A DNA stretch of 64,000 nt from Oceanospirillaceae bacterium (GCA_029938085.1 JAPYOS010000005.1:62001-126000); one strand, 5' to 3'. Shown: positions 1 through 11,854, counted from the first letter of the stretch. Program-made: numbers and translations. The notes: generated by a model from the letters alone, not told the origin.

Positions 1-512
1 GCGCTAGTGAGCTCAATGTCCTGTTCTCCCAACCACACCTCACGCATGGCGTTGTCTATGACTAATTCGCCAAAACTGTGTCTCGCGTTGTCGGTGTTAC
101 GCAATGCGTCCGACGCTGCCGCATCGTTTGAAGTTTTATTCACGCGGCGCAGCATGGCGCTAATTCGAGCCAACAAGAGCCTAGGTTGCACGGGCTTACA
201 GATGTAATCATCTGCACCCACTTCTAAACCAACCACTTGATCTAGCTCATCGGTGCGGGCAGTGAGCATAATAATGGGGCCAGAGTATTCGGGCCGCACC
301 AGGCGACAAATGCCTAACCCATCTTCTCCTGGTAACATCAAGTCGAGGATAACCAAGTCGGGTTGCTCGGCCTTAATACGTCCAACTGCCACTGTGCCAT
401 TGTGTTCCACGCTTACCGTTAGGCCATTGCTGACCAAATACTCTCGGGTAAGCTCTGCTAAGCGTTCGTCATCTTCAACGATCAATACATGTGTAGTTTG
501 ATTAAAATCCAC
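1..512 (-). CDS. OmpR-family response regulator, truncated at the window edge (GTG start at 512..510)
   Basis: Manual reverse translation gives VDFNQTTHVLIVEDDERLAELTREYLVSNGLTVSVEHNGTVAVGRIKAEQPDLVILDLMLPGEDGLGICRLVRPEYSGPIIMLTARTDELDQVVGLEVGADDYICKP: receiver domain with DD, D and K motifs, then start of a winged-helix output domain. Missed by the ORF track because of the GTG start and truncation. Confidence 0.9.
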   Translation of the reverse strand, partial: MDFNQTTHVLIVEDDERLAELTREYLVSNGLTVSVEHNGTVAVGRIKAEQPDLVILDLMLPGEDGLGICRLVRPEYSGPIIMLTARTDELDQVVGLEVGADDYICKPVQPRLLLARISAMLRRVNKTSNDAAASDALRNTDNARHSFGELVIDNAMREVWLGEQDIELTS

Positions 513-554
513 TCGTGAGTCCTTTACTAGCAGCTAAAAAATGCCATTTATCTA

Positions 555-580
555 AGGGCCAACCGCCAGGGCCAACCGCC
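555..580. repeat. Tandem 13-bp duplication (AGGGCCAACCGCC x2)
   Basis: Direct reading: agggccaaccgcc agggccaaccgcc. Confidence 0.9.
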
Positions 581-639
581 CCAACCAACTTACAATCAGA
601 CAGGTTAATTTACCTAATGGTTACATACTATAGTCATTT

Positions 640-680
640 GTAAACAAAAGTAAACAAAAGTAAACAAATGTTAACGTAAT
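640..680. promoter_or_regulatory. 10-bp-phased direct repeats GTAAACAAAA, possible response-regulator site or phased A-tract bend
   Basis: gtaaacaaaa gtaaacaaaa gtaaacaaat gttaacgtaa: three close copies plus one degenerate copy at 10-bp period. Confidence 0.5.
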
Positions 681-831
681 TACTTATTGCCTATAAATTA
701 TTACGTAACAGGAAAAACCGCAGCGATACCTCCTAGCGCATTGAACCCGATGCACATGCGTGATATAAATTAGCTCTTATCTTGGCCTTATTAAAGGCCC
801 CACCTAACCCTCTCTTTTACTGGCCCTTTTA

Positions 832-2187
832 ATGAAACCTTGGTCTCCCAGCAGCTGGCGCGAATTCCCGATATTACAACAACCTAATTACACAGATACA
901 CAAGCAGTAGCACGGGTTGAGCAGCAACTCGGTGGCGTGCCACCTTTGGTTTTTGCCGGTGAAGCAAGAGCCCTAAAACAACAGTTAGCCCAAGTGACTA
1001 ATGGCCAAGCCTTTCTATTACAAGGCGGTGACTGCGCCGAGAGCTTTGCAGAATTTAATGCCACCAATATCCGCGATACGTTTAAAGTCATGTTACAAAT
1101 GGCGGTAGTCCTCACCTTTGCTGGCAGTTGCCCAGTGGTTAAAGTGGGCCGTATGGCGGGCCAATTTGCTAAACCTCGCTCGGCAGACACCGAAACCTTT
1201 GATGGTATTGAGTTGCCTAGCTACCGTGGTGACATTGTTAACAGTACCGATTTTACCAGTGCTGCCCGGGTACCGGATCCTGAGCGTTTAATGCAAGCGT
1301 ACAATCAGTCCGCAGCCACACTCAATTTATTACGCGCCTTTGCTCAAGGTGGTTTTGCCGACCTTAATAAAGTGCATCAGTGGAACCAAGACTTTGTACG
1401 CTCTAGCCCTTTGGGCACACGTTATGAAGACTTGGCCGACCAAATAGATCGCTCGTTGAGCTTTATGAGTGCCTGTGGTCTAAATGCAGAAAATGCGCCC
1501 CAGCTACACAAAACTAGTCTATATACGTCTCACGAAGCCCTGCTCCTTAACTACGAGCAAGCGCTAACGCGTCAAGACAGCCTCACCAATGACTGGTACG
1601 ATTGTTCTGCACATATGTTGTGGATTGGTGACCGTACCCGGCAGGTGGATGGTGCTCACGTTGAATTTTTGCGTGGTGTAAAGAACCCACTCGGGTTTAA
1701 AGCAGGGCCTACCATGAAGGCTGACGACATGTTGCGCCTGATAGATATACTTAACCCTGATAATGAAGCCGGCCGTATTAACATCATTGCCCGCATGGGT
1801 GCCGACAATGTTGAGCAGCACTTGCCCGAGCTCATTAGGGCGGTAGAAAAAGAGGGTCGTAACGTGCTGTGGAGCAGTGACCCTATGCACGGCAACACCA
1901 TTAAGACCCATACCGGTTACAAAACCCGCCAGGTAAAGGATGTGTTACGCGAAGTGAAGAGTTTCTTTGACGTACACGCTGCCGAAGGCACCTATGCCGG
2001 CGGAGTACATTTTGAAATGACCGGCCAGAACGTCACAGAGTGTATGGGCGGTGCCCATGATATTACTGCCGAAGGTCTTGCCGACCGTTACCATACCGCC
2101 TGCGATCCACGCTTGAATGCAGACCAAGCTTTAGAGTTGGCATTTTTGATTGCCGACACCTTGAAACAGGCACGCGTTAATCGTTAA
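832..2187 (+). CDS. 3-deoxy-7-phosphoheptulonate synthase, class II
   Basis: 451 aa; class II features such as [75 protein letters not shown]. Confidence 0.95.
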   Translation: MKPWSPSSWREFPILQQPNYTDTQAVARVEQQLGGVPPLVFAGEARALKQQLAQVTNGQAFLLQGGDCAESFAEFNATNIRDTFKVMLQMAVVLTFAGSCPVVKVGRMAGQFAKPRSADTETFDGIELPSYRGDIVNSTDFTSAARVPDPERLMQAYNQSAATLNLLRAFAQGGFADLNKVHQWNQDFVRSSPLGTRYEDLADQIDRSLSFMSACGLNAENAPQLHKTSLYTSHEALLLNYEQALTRQDSLTNDWYDCSAHMLWIGDRTRQVDGAHVEFLRGVKNPLGFKAGPTMKADDMLRLIDILNPDNEAGRINIIARMGADNVEQHLPELIRAVEKEGRNVLWSSDPMHGNTIKTHTGYKTRQVKDVLREVKSFFDVHAAEGTYAGGVHFEMTGQNVTECMGGAHDITAEGLADRYHTACDPRLNADQALELAFLIADTLKQARVNR

Positions 2188-2203
2188 AGCCAGCATTGTG
2201 TAG

Positions 2204-2455
2204 TTAGATGGCCAAACTTATTGAGCCATCTGGCACACAGCAACACACCAATATTTCGCCCTCATCAAGCGGCACCAAACTATCCTGAACCCAGCTTACT
2301 TTGCCTTTAGTAAGCTGCACCTTACAGCGGCCACAATAACCCCCACGACAATTATAGGTAATGGGAATTTGATGCTCTTCCATACTGTCGAGCAAGGAAA
2401 ACTCGTCACCATAAGCAAAGCTTTGTGCTTCGTTAATTGTGACCGTGGCGTTCAT
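2204..2455 (-). CDS. [2Fe-2S] ferredoxin adjacent to nrdB (YfaE-like)
   Basis: 83 aa with CRGGYCGRCK...CCC plant-type ferredoxin cysteines; stop/start abuts nrdB. Confidence 0.85.
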   Translation of the reverse strand: MNATVTINEAQSFAYGDEFSLLDSMEEHQIPITYNCRGGYCGRCKVQLTKGKVSWVQDSLVPLDEGEILVCCCVPDGSISLAI

Positions 2456-3585
2456 TACAGATCAAAATCATCAAAGTCGGCGTCATCCATGTCGCTATCA
2501 ATAGCGCCTACGAGGTAGGAACTGATCTCTGCTTCCTGTGGTGCAACCTGCACGTTATCACTCACCAACCAGGCGTTCATCCATGGCAGTGGGTTGGTAC
2601 GGGTTGCAAACAGCTCATCCAGCCCTAGAGCGCGCATACGCACGTTGGTGATGTAATCTACGTAGTCACTCAAAATCTCTGCATTAAGGCCGATCATGGA
2701 GCCGTCTTTAAACAGGTATTTAGCCCACTCCCGTTCTTGCTCTGCAGCTTCACGGAATATTTCTATCACCTCAGCTTGGCAGTCGGCTGCAATCGCCACC
2801 ATTTCAGGATCATCCTGACCGTTGGCCATAAGATTGAGCATGTGCTGGGTGCCGGCAAGGTGCAAGGCTTCGTCGCGGGCAATGAGCTTAATCACTTTAG
2901 CGTTGCCTTCCATAATGGCGCGTTCGGCAAAGGCAAAGCTACACGCAAAACTAACGTAAAAACGCACCGCTTCTAACACGTTAACAGAAGCAATGGTGAG
3001 GTAAAGTTGGCGCTTTAGTGCGGTCATACTCACCACCACCTCTACACCATTAAGCTGGTGTGTACCTTCACCAAACAGGCTGTACTGGCTGCACATTTCG
3101 ATCAAGGCATCATAATAACGCGTCACCGTTTCGGCACGTTTAACTATCTCTGGGTTATCAACGATGTCGTCAAATAGCACACTTGGATCAGCTACCACGT
3201 TGCGAATAATGTGGGTATAGCTACGACTATGTACGGTTTCGCTAAAGGACCAAGTCTCTAACCAAGTTTCCAATTCGGGTAACGACACCACGGGCAAAAA
3301 GGCCACGTTAGGCGAGCGACCTTGCACACTGTCGAGTAAGGTTTGGTATTTGAGGTTACTCAAAAAGATGTGCCGTTCGTGATCGGCCATCGCCATGAAG
3401 TCCTTTCTATCGGTAGAAAGGTCTACTTCTTCGGGGCGCCAAAAGAACGACAGTTGTTTTTCAATGAGCTTTTCGAAGATAGCATGCTTTTGCTGGTCGT
3501 AGCGCGCAACGTTAACGTTTTGGCCAAAGAACATGGGCTCTTTGAGGGCGTCGTTTTTTACCTTGTTGAAGGTGGAATAAGCCAT
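2455..3585 (-). CDS. nrdB: Class Ia ribonucleotide reductase beta subunit
   Basis: 376 aa; [21 protein letters not shown] motifs; next to nrdA. Confidence 0.96.
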   Translation of the reverse strand: MAYSTFNKVKNDALKEPMFFGQNVNVARYDQQKHAIFEKLIEKQLSFFWRPEEVDLSTDRKDFMAMADHERHIFLSNLKYQTLLDSVQGRSPNVAFLPVVSLPELETWLETWSFSETVHSRSYTHIIRNVVADPSVLFDDIVDNPEIVKRAETVTRYYDALIEMCSQYSLFGEGTHQLNGVEVVVSMTALKRQLYLTIASVNVLEAVRFYVSFACSFAFAERAIMEGNAKVIKLIARDEALHLAGTQHMLNLMANGQDDPEMVAIAADCQAEVIEIFREAAEQEREWAKYLFKDGSMIGLNAEILSDYVDYITNVRMRALGLDELFATRTNPLPWMNAWLVSDNVQVAPQEAEISSYLVGAIDSDMDDADFDDFDL

Positions 3586-3639
3586 GCTATTCTCGTGTCT
3601 AAATTGGGTTAATGCGTATGCTTTAAATTAAGTCGCTGA

Positions 3640-5922
3640 TTACAGCTTGCAGGCGCCGCCATCACAACCATCATCTTGCTCATCACTCGCACCGTCGCGG
3701 GTGTTGTGGTAATAGAGAGTTTTAACGCCGTATTTATACGCGGTTAGCAGGTCTTTTAATAACAGTTTCATCGGCACTTTGTCTTTTTCAAAACGTGCTG
3801 GGTCATAATTAGTATTAGCGGATATCGCCTGATCAACAAACTTTTGCATAACCCCAACAAGCTGTAAGTAACCTTCGTTGTTAGGAATACTCCAAAGCAA
3901 TTCATAGGCATCACGTAGGCGTTTAAACTCGGGCACCACTTGCTTTAAGATACCGTCTTTACTGGCTTTAACACTGACGTAACCCCGTGGCGGTTCAATG
4001 CCATTGGTGCTGTTGGTGATTTGACTGGATGTCTCGCAAGGCATCAGTGCTGTTAACGTACTGTTCCGCAGACCGTGGGCCTTAATTTGTTGACGCAAGG
4101 CGTCCCAATCTAGCAACAAAGCTTGGTCGCAGAATTTATCCACGTCCTTTTTATAGGTGTCGATGGGCATAATGCCTTGGGCATAGAAGGTGTCGCCAAA
4201 AGCAGGGCAAGCACCCTGCTCTGCAGCCAAACGGCTAGACGCTTGGAGCAAATAATACTGCACCGCTTCAAAGGTGCGGTGGGTTAAGGCATTACCTGAA
4301 CCGTCTGAATAGCGAGCTCCATTTTTAGCCAAATAGTAAGCGAAGTTAGTTACGCCTACACCTAAGGTACGGCGCTTCATACTGGCCTCATAGGCCGCTG
4401 GCACTGGGTACTCTTGGTAATCTAGCAAGCTGTCTAGGGCCCGAACAATCAGGTCAGACAGATTTTCCAGCTCGTCTAAGCTGTCTAAGGCGCCCAAGTT
4501 AAAGGCCGACAAAGTACACAAGGCAATCTCGCCACTAGCATCATCGATGCTATTAAGTGGTGCGGTTGGCAAGGCAATTTCTAAACACAAATTACTCTGG
4601 CGGATGGGTGCTTTTTTAGGGTCAAAGGCGCTACGGGTATTACAATGGTCCACGTTTTGCAGATAAATACGCCCCGTCTGTGCCCGTTCTTGTGCAAACT
4701 TACCAAACAAATCCACCGCTTTAACAGTGCGCTTTCGAATGCTGTCATCGGCTTCGTAAATAACGTACAAACGCTCAAACTCATCTTGATCGGCAAAGAA
4801 GGCATCATAAAGACCGGGCACGTCAGACGGGCTAAACAAGGTGATGTTGCCAGCCTTAATCAAGCGGGTGTACATCAAACGGTTAAACTGCACACCATAG
4901 TCCATGTGTCGTGCGCGGTTTTCTTCTACCCCACGGTTGTTCTTCAACACCAACAACGACTCTACTTCTAAATGCCAAATGGGGTAGAACAAGGTGGCTG
5001 CGCCGCCGCGCACACCACCTTGAGAACAGCTTTTAACGGCCGTTTGGAAGTGTTTAATAAACGGAATCATGCCCGTATGGAAGGCTTCGCCACCACGGAT
5101 GGGGCTGCCTAATGCGCGTAAGCGGCCGGCGTTAATACCAATACCCGCGCGCTGACTAACGTACTTAATAATGGCCGACGAGGTGGCGTTGATCGAGTCT
5201 AACGAATCACCACACTCGATTAATACACAGGAGCTAAACTGACGTGTAGGTGTGCGCACACCGGCCATAATAGGTGTGGGTAGCGACAATTTGAACAAAG
5301 AAACGGCGTCGTAAAAACGTTTTACGTAATCCAAGCGTGTATCTTTTGCATAGTTGGAGAACAAACAAGCGCCCACCAACATGTATAAAATCTGTGGGCT
5401 TTCGTGAATTTGGCCAGTCACGCGGTTTTGCACCAAATACTTGCCTTCCATCTGTTTAACAGCAGCATAACTAAAACTCATGTCGCGCTGATGGTCAATG
5501 TACTGGTTAAGCTGTTCAAACTCAGCGTCGCTATAGTCTCGTATGAGATCACTGTCGTAGCGCTCTAGGGCCACCATCTGCTTGACGTGTTGACCCAAGT
5601 GAGGGGGTTCGAAGCAACCAAATGCACGCTTGCGCAGGTGGAATATCGCTAAGTGAGCCGCCAGATACTGGTAGTCTGGGGTGTCTTCAGAGATCAAATC
5701 TGCTGCTGACTTGATAATAGTTTCATGAATATCAGCCGTACGAATACCGTCAAAAAACTGGATCGAGGATTTTATTTCTACCTGAGAAACCGACACATTA
5801 TCTAAGCCTTCTGCAGCCCAGTCGATAACCCGGTGGATTTTTTCTAGATCGATTTTTTCTTGTCGGCCGTTACGCTTAGTAACCATCAAATCTTGCATGG
5901 ATTTGTTCATCCTATTGTTCAT
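3640..5922 (-). CDS. nrdA: Class Ia ribonucleotide reductase alpha subunit with N-terminal ATP cone
   Basis: 760 aa; N-terminal VTKRNGRQEKIDLEKIHRVIDWA, ...NLCLEIALPT..., C-terminal CDGGACKL. Confidence 0.97.
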   Translation of the reverse strand: MNNRMNKSMQDLMVTKRNGRQEKIDLEKIHRVIDWAAEGLDNVSVSQVEIKSSIQFFDGIRTADIHETIIKSAADLISEDTPDYQYLAAHLAIFHLRKRAFGCFEPPHLGQHVKQMVALERYDSDLIRDYSDAEFEQLNQYIDHQRDMSFSYAAVKQMEGKYLVQNRVTGQIHESPQILYMLVGACLFSNYAKDTRLDYVKRFYDAVSLFKLSLPTPIMAGVRTPTRQFSSCVLIECGDSLDSINATSSAIIKYVSQRAGIGINAGRLRALGSPIRGGEAFHTGMIPFIKHFQTAVKSCSQGGVRGGAATLFYPIWHLEVESLLVLKNNRGVEENRARHMDYGVQFNRLMYTRLIKAGNITLFSPSDVPGLYDAFFADQDEFERLYVIYEADDSIRKRTVKAVDLFGKFAQERAQTGRIYLQNVDHCNTRSAFDPKKAPIRQSNLCLEIALPTAPLNSIDDASGEIALCTLSAFNLGALDSLDELENLSDLIVRALDSLLDYQEYPVPAAYEASMKRRTLGVGVTNFAYYLAKNGARYSDGSGNALTHRTFEAVQYYLLQASSRLAAEQGACPAFGDTFYAQGIMPIDTYKKDVDKFCDQALLLDWDALRQQIKAHGLRNSTLTALMPCETSSQITNSTNGIEPPRGYVSVKASKDGILKQVVPEFKRLRDAYELLWSIPNNEGYLQLVGVMQKFVDQAISANTNYDPARFEKDKVPMKLLLKDLLTAYKYGVKTLYYHNTRDGASDEQDDGCDGGACKL

Positions 5923-6025
5923 TTATCTCACATCACCATTGGGTTTTGACTTTACACACAACGGTTTTTGGTATATTGCAGGGCCTAATTAGCCCAAATA
6001 AAAATAGGGACCACAAACCTCAAAA

Positions 6026-6073
6026 TCACTATATATTGTGCCTAACTGCAAAATACGACACCAAATATAGACA
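6026..6073. promoter_or_regulatory. Putative tandem NrdR boxes upstream of nrdA
   Basis: Box 1 tcactatatattgtgc (6026-6041), box 2 acaccaaatatagaca (6058-6073), start-to-start 32 bp; compared with the NrdR-box consensus acaCwAtATaTwgtgt. Confidence 0.75.
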
Positions 6074-6260
6074 TCAGCACTACAAAAAGCAAGCCATTTA
6101 CAGGCCAAATTGATGCTGCTTGGGCATTGACAATGCGTCAGCCCACAGCTGCTGCGGCATTGCCGAAAATTATCAATTGTAGTCTTTTTGTAACTCACAT
6201 TTTGACACCGAGGTTATTAACAATGGGATTGAATTTCACAGGCTGTTACAATGGTTTTAA

Positions 6261-7136
<876 letters not shown>

Positions 7137-7143
7137 GGCTTTA

Positions 7144-7743
7144 TTATTGGCTACCTTTTAACACAAAATCCACCGCAGTAAGCGTGTCTTCATGTTGGTG
7201 GTGCCAGGCTTCGGTGCGTTGCCAATGTGGCACCCAATCGGCACAAGGTTGTGGCCTATCTAACAGTCGCTGCGTGCGCAGCTTTAGCGGCGCATCAACA
7301 AATACCGATATATCTACTAAATCCCGCACTGCGCGGCTAAACGCATAGACACCATCGATAATCATCACGCCTTGAGGCTGCAACACAGTGCTGGCCTCAT
7401 CAGCGCCATCTAACCAGTGATGAGGTTGATAGCTAACACTTGCACCTTGTAGCAACGGTTGTAACAAGGTTTGCCGATAGGTGGCCAAATCAAAATAAGC
7501 ACTTTGTGCTGCCGCGCCATTGAGCTGAGCATGCTGTGATTGAGACAAAGGTTGATAAAAATCATCAAGCTTGAGCAGTTGGGCAGGCGCCCATAGCTGC
7601 ACCTGCAGCGCTAAGGTTTGGCATAAGGTGGTTTTGCCGGCACCACCACAACCGTCTACGGCAATCACCAATAACTGGCCATCGCGATAACGCCTGCGGG
7701 CTAATTCTGCAATACGTTGAATTTGTTCAAACCACATTTCCAC
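7144..7743 (-). CDS. Uridine kinase-like P-loop NTPase
   Basis: 199 aa; Walker A GCGGAGKTT, KLDDFYQP. Confidence 0.75.
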   Translation of the reverse strand: MEMWFEQIQRIAELARRRYRDGQLLVIAVDGCGGAGKTTLCQTLALQVQLWAPAQLLKLDDFYQPLSQSQHAQLNGAAAQSAYFDLATYRQTLLQPLLQGASVSYQPHHWLDGADEASTVLQPQGVMIIDGVYAFSRAVRDLVDISVFVDAPLKLRTQRLLDRPQPCADWVPHWQRTEAWHHQHEDTLTAVDFVLKGSQ

Positions 7744-7956
7744 TCCTAGAAAACTATTGGCAGGATGCTAGCATTCTAGAAGCACAGAGACTAATACAGA
7801 TACCCGATATACACAAGCACAAGCACAACAACAGCAACTACTAATTTATCTATAACACCTGTGCCTTTCGCCTTTTCTTGTTTTGCTTGTATTTAGCCCT
7901 GAGTTTACCTAGTATCAACAGGCTTATATTTCACTCCAGACACACCGAATTCACCT

Positions 7957-8736
7957 ATGCTGATTGTCCTCTCTCCTGCCAAAACATTAGATTTTGAAAC
8001 GCCTGTCACCACTCAGTTGGCCAGCCACAGTGATTACTTAACAGAATCCCAAGGACTGATTGACCTACTTGCGCCCATGGCAAGCCACGAAATAGCCCAG
8101 CTTATGGGCCTTAGCGACAAACTATCAGCACTCAATACCGCTCGTTTTGGCAGTTGGCAAACACCTTTCACCCCCAACAACGCTAAACCTGCAGTGATGG
8201 CATTTAAAGGCGACGTCTATACAGGGTTAGAAGCCGACACCCTGACATACGAACAGCTGCAGTTTAGCCAACAGCACCTACGCATACTGTCTGGTCTATA
8301 TGGCTTATTACGGCCTATGGATTTGATTCAGGCGTACCGCCTAGAAATGGGCACTAAGCTGCCCAACCCTGCGGGTAAAGACTTATACGCCTATTGGGGC
8401 AACAAACTTACTGATGGACTCAACCAGCTGCTAGCACAACAAACTAACCCCGTACTGGTCAACCTAGCGTCAAACGAATACTTTAAAGCGGTGAAAGCCA
8501 AACAACTCAGCGGCAAACTCATTACCCCGGTGTTTAAAGATTACAAAAATGGCAACTACAAAATCATTAGTTTTTTTGCTAAAAAAGCCCGTGGAATGAT
8601 GACCAAATACATCATTGAAAATCAAATTACAGAGGTGGAGCGCATAAAAGACTTTGCCACAGCGGGCTACTATTACAGCGAACAACAAAGCGATGAAAAA
8701 CAGTGGGTATTTTTAAGAGATCAGCCCGCTATCTAA
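7957..8736 (+). CDS. yaaA: YaaA-family peroxide stress protein
   Basis: 259 aa; MLIVLSPAKTLDFETP, FKGDVYTGL, ILSGLYGLLRPMD. Confidence 0.93.
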   Translation: MLIVLSPAKTLDFETPVTTQLASHSDYLTESQGLIDLLAPMASHEIAQLMGLSDKLSALNTARFGSWQTPFTPNNAKPAVMAFKGDVYTGLEADTLTYEQLQFSQQHLRILSGLYGLLRPMDLIQAYRLEMGTKLPNPAGKDLYAYWGNKLTDGLNQLLAQQTNPVLVNLASNEYFKAVKAKQLSGKLITPVFKDYKNGNYKIISFFAKKARGMMTKYIIENQITEVERIKDFATAGYYYSEQQSDEKQWVFLRDQPAI

Positions 8737-9161
8737 GCCACTAAGCACCATAACACACCATAGCGGGCAGATTTTCCCAGCAGAATGAGCCCTAAGCTAC
8801 GCACCTTGGACCAACCCAAGTAACCCGCCGCCAAACAAAAACCATCGCCAATCAACGGTACCCAGCTTAACAACAACAGCCAGGGGCCATGGCGATGTAA
8901 CTGATCAACGGCCTTGGTCGATAATGAAAAAAAACGTAACCAAGGCCATTTAGGCACATCTTTAACATGCCAACGCGCTAGTAAGCCACCCATTGCAAAG
9001 GTGATCAAAGCGCCGAGCGTATTGCCGGCACTGGCAATCATCCATAACCACACGCCTTGTTCTGGCTCAGCTACCAACAAACCCACAAATAGAATTTCCG
9101 AGCCCCCCGGCAACAAGGTTGCTGCTAGAGCACTGTATAAAAACAATCCCAACCAGGTCAT
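8733..9161 (-). CDS. DedA/YqaA-like small membrane protein
   Basis: 142 aa, several hydrophobic segments; AATLLPGGSEILFVGLL, LSWVPLIGDGFCLAAGYLGW. Confidence 0.75.
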   Translation of the reverse strand: MTWLGLFLYSALAATLLPGGSEILFVGLLVAEPEQGVWLWMIASAGNTLGALITFAMGGLLARWHVKDVPKWPWLRFFSLSTKAVDQLHRHGPWLLLLSWVPLIGDGFCLAAGYLGWSKVRSLGLILLGKSARYGVLWCLVA

Positions 9162-9164
9162 ATT

Positions 9165-10619
9165 TTAACTCATGGGATAAATTGACTCTGCATACATATG
9201 CAGCTCTTCAAGAATAGCAATACTCTGTGAGTCGGTGGTACTTTGACCTAAGGCATTGAGTTCGTTGGCAAAAACATCGAAGGTGCGCGCGCCAGACGCC
9301 GTTGCATCCAGTAAACGTTCGGACCTAAATGCTTCCCACGCTTGCATTTCGTCGGTGGTTAACTGGTCGGGGTAGTTGCGGGCCTTGAGGCGGAACAACA
9401 TGGCTTCTAGGCGACTATCTTTAAAACTAAACTCGGCATCATTCCAAGTTTCAGGATTTTGCTGGTGTACTTTTTGCATTAGCTTGCGGTCGTGATCACT
9501 AAAAAATCCACCACCATACAAACCCGCATCTGGGTCTACTGGGGGGAATTCCGGTCGATTGCCAAACGCTTCTAGCAAGGCTTGTCGTAAACTATCATCC
9601 TCTTGCAAGTAATTCAGGTGTGCTTGGCAGCGGCTCTTGTCGATACCAAACTGCTGGGCCTGCTCATCGCCCAAGGTTTGTAATGGCGCCACTACAGGGC
9701 AGCGATTGACATGAATTTCTTTGACTGCTGGTCTCACCGCATCTGCAGGCAACTGGTCTTTACGGCTAAACATGAGCTCTTGCAATTGCTCCACCGAATA
9801 GCCCTGCCACTGACGCGGATCTTGACGTAAGTCAAACACCAACACCCCGTTGTTATTGCTAGGGTGTTTGGCAAATGCGCCCACCAGCGACAAGTAACCT
9901 TGCTTACGGCCATACATACCTGATACATGTAATATTGGTTTGCGCATCTGTAAGTCTAGCTGACCCCACACTTGGGCTTTATGCTTCAGCTGAAACACGT
10001 AATTAAACAATCTCGGCTGCGCCTTTTTAACCACCCGCGCCAATTCAATGGTGGCCCGTACGTCGGCCAAGGCGTCATGGGCATTGGTATGTTCAATGCC
10101 ATTGGCCGGCGCCAGTTGGTCTAACTTTAGCACCAACTCATCATTTTCATTACGCGGCCAATTAATGCCTTCTGGGCGAATGGCGGAGGCTGTGCGGACT
10201 AAATCAATCAAGTCCCAGCGGCTATTGCCACCCTGCCATTCCCGGGCATAGGCGTCAAACAAGTTGCGATATAAACCAAAGCGAGTGAATTCGTCGTCAA
10301 AGCGAAGGCTGTTGTAACCCAAACTGCAGGTTCCCGGCTGACTCATTTCGGCGTTAATACGTGCCATGAATTCAACTTCGGGCAAGCCTTCTTCGAGGGC
10401 TTTTTGGGGCGTAACACCCGTCACCAGGCAGGCTGCCGCAGAAGGCAGGTAATCGTCTGCTGGGCGACAATACCACATCATGGGTTCGCCAATGGGATTA
10501 AACTCTAGGTCGGTACGAATGGCGGCAAACTGTGAGGGACGATCCCAACGTGGATCCAGACCAAAGGTTTCATAATCATGCCAAAGCAAGGTTTGAGTTT
10601 GGTCGGGTTGATAGGCCAC
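9165..10619 (-). CDS. sbcB: Exodeoxyribonuclease I
   Basis: 484 aa; LLWHDYETFGLDPRWDRPSQFAAIRTD, NAHDALADV. Confidence 0.95.
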   Translation of the reverse strand: MAYQPDQTQTLLWHDYETFGLDPRWDRPSQFAAIRTDLEFNPIGEPMMWYCRPADDYLPSAAACLVTGVTPQKALEEGLPEVEFMARINAEMSQPGTCSLGYNSLRFDDEFTRFGLYRNLFDAYAREWQGGNSRWDLIDLVRTASAIRPEGINWPRNENDELVLKLDQLAPANGIEHTNAHDALADVRATIELARVVKKAQPRLFNYVFQLKHKAQVWGQLDLQMRKPILHVSGMYGRKQGYLSLVGAFAKHPSNNNGVLVFDLRQDPRQWQGYSVEQLQELMFSRKDQLPADAVRPAVKEIHVNRCPVVAPLQTLGDEQAQQFGIDKSRCQAHLNYLQEDDSLRQALLEAFGNRPEFPPVDPDAGLYGGGFFSDHDRKLMQKVHQQNPETWNDAEFSFKDSRLEAMLFRLKARNYPDQLTTDEMQAWEAFRSERLLDATASGARTFDVFANELNALGQSTTDSQSIAILEELHMYAESIYPMS

Positions 10620-10653
10620 ACTGGGCTCCTTAGTTAAAACACCAGCAAATCAA

Positions 10654-11775
10654 CTACCGGTGATAGGTTTGTTCTACAAAAGGCATTTTACACACTCTGC
10701 AAGGCAATTGCTTGCCTCGAACTAAGGCAAAAACTTGGGCATCTACAACAGCGTGTTCGCTGTCCACATAACCCATGGCTAAAGGAGCACCAAGGCTCGG
10801 TCCAAATCCGCCGGAGGTGACTGTACCAATCACACTGCCATCGGCCAGCACTAACGACGCACCTTCTCTGACGGGCGCCTTGCCTTCTGGCAACAAACCC
10901 ACACGACGCTGTGCCGGCCCATTAGCAATTTCGGCCAAAACGATATCTGCGCCTGGGAACCCCGCTGCACGATCACCACCGGCACGGCGGCTCTTTTGCA
11001 TGCCCCAAACCAGATTAGCCGAAACCGGTGTAGTGTCGGTGTTGAGGTCGTGACCATAGAGGCATAAACCGGCTTCCAAGCGCAATGAATCACGCGCGCC
11101 TAAACCAATCCACTCAACTTCATCAAACGCTAACAAGGCAGATGCCAATGCCTCTGCACGGTCATTAGCCACGGAAATTTCGAAGCCGTCTTCACCGGTA
11201 TAACCTGCTCGGCCAATAAAACAAGGGTGACCTAAAATAGCCACGGGGCGCGCATCCATAAAGCGCATATCCATAACCTCTGGAGCTAGTCTGGCCAGCA
11301 CTTCTGCCGCTTTGGGCCCCTGTAAAGCGAGCAAGGCACGGTCGTCCAATACGTCTAGCTTAATATCATCGCCAAAATGAGACTGCATATGGGCAATGTC
11401 TTGCGCCTTACACGCAGCATTCACTATCACAAAAAAATGATCTCCAGCATTAGTGACCATCAAATCGTCCAAAATGCCACCCTTGTCGTTAGTAAAGAAA
11501 CCATACCGCTGACGGCCAGCGGCTAAGTTGAGGTAGTCTGCCGGAATCAGGCTTTCTAAAGCCAGTGCTACGGCTTCCATAGAAGGCCCTGTAATACTCA
11601 CCTGACCCATATGAGACACGTCGAACAGACCGGCAGCGGCGCGACAATGTAAATGCTCCTGCTTAACGCCCATGGCATACTGCACAGGCATATCGAACCC
11701 AGCGAAAGGAACCATCTTGGCTCCCGCTTCTAGGTGCATGGAATAAAAAGGGGTAGTTAACAAGGTTTCAGACAT
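10654..11775 (-). CDS. gcvT: Glycine cleavage system aminomethyltransferase (T protein); start taken at [14 protein letters not shown]
   Basis: [59 protein letters not shown]. Confidence 0.95.
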   Translation of the reverse strand: MSETLLTTPFYSMHLEAGAKMVPFAGFDMPVQYAMGVKQEHLHCRAAAGLFDVSHMGQVSITGPSMEAVALALESLIPADYLNLAAGRQRYGFFTNDKGGILDDLMVTNAGDHFFVIVNAACKAQDIAHMQSHFGDDIKLDVLDDRALLALQGPKAAEVLARLAPEVMDMRFMDARPVAILGHPCFIGRAGYTGEDGFEISVANDRAEALASALLAFDEVEWIGLGARDSLRLEAGLCLYGHDLNTDTTPVSANLVWGMQKSRRAGGDRAAGFPGADIVLAEIANGPAQRRVGLLPEGKAPVREGASLVLADGSVIGTVTSGGFGPSLGAPLAMGYVDSEHAVVDAQVFALVRGKQLPCRVCKMPFVEQTYHR

Positions 11776-11840
11776 GGGGCTGCTCGCTGCTATAGTTATC
11801 AAAACACTAGATAGTGTAAACAGCGGCAATTATAAGCAGG

Positions 11841-11854
11841 TTTCCTATAGGAAA
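11841..11854. promoter_or_regulatory. Perfect palindrome TTTCCTATAGGAAA upstream of gcvT
   Basis: Direct reading; a related site TTTCCTATTGGCTA lies at 12672-12685 (11/14 identical). Confidence 0.6.

Noticed and set aside
5989-6198. 69-aa minus-strand ORF upstream of nrdA
   Set aside because: No domain; overlaps the NrdR-box region and is better read as regulatory DNA.
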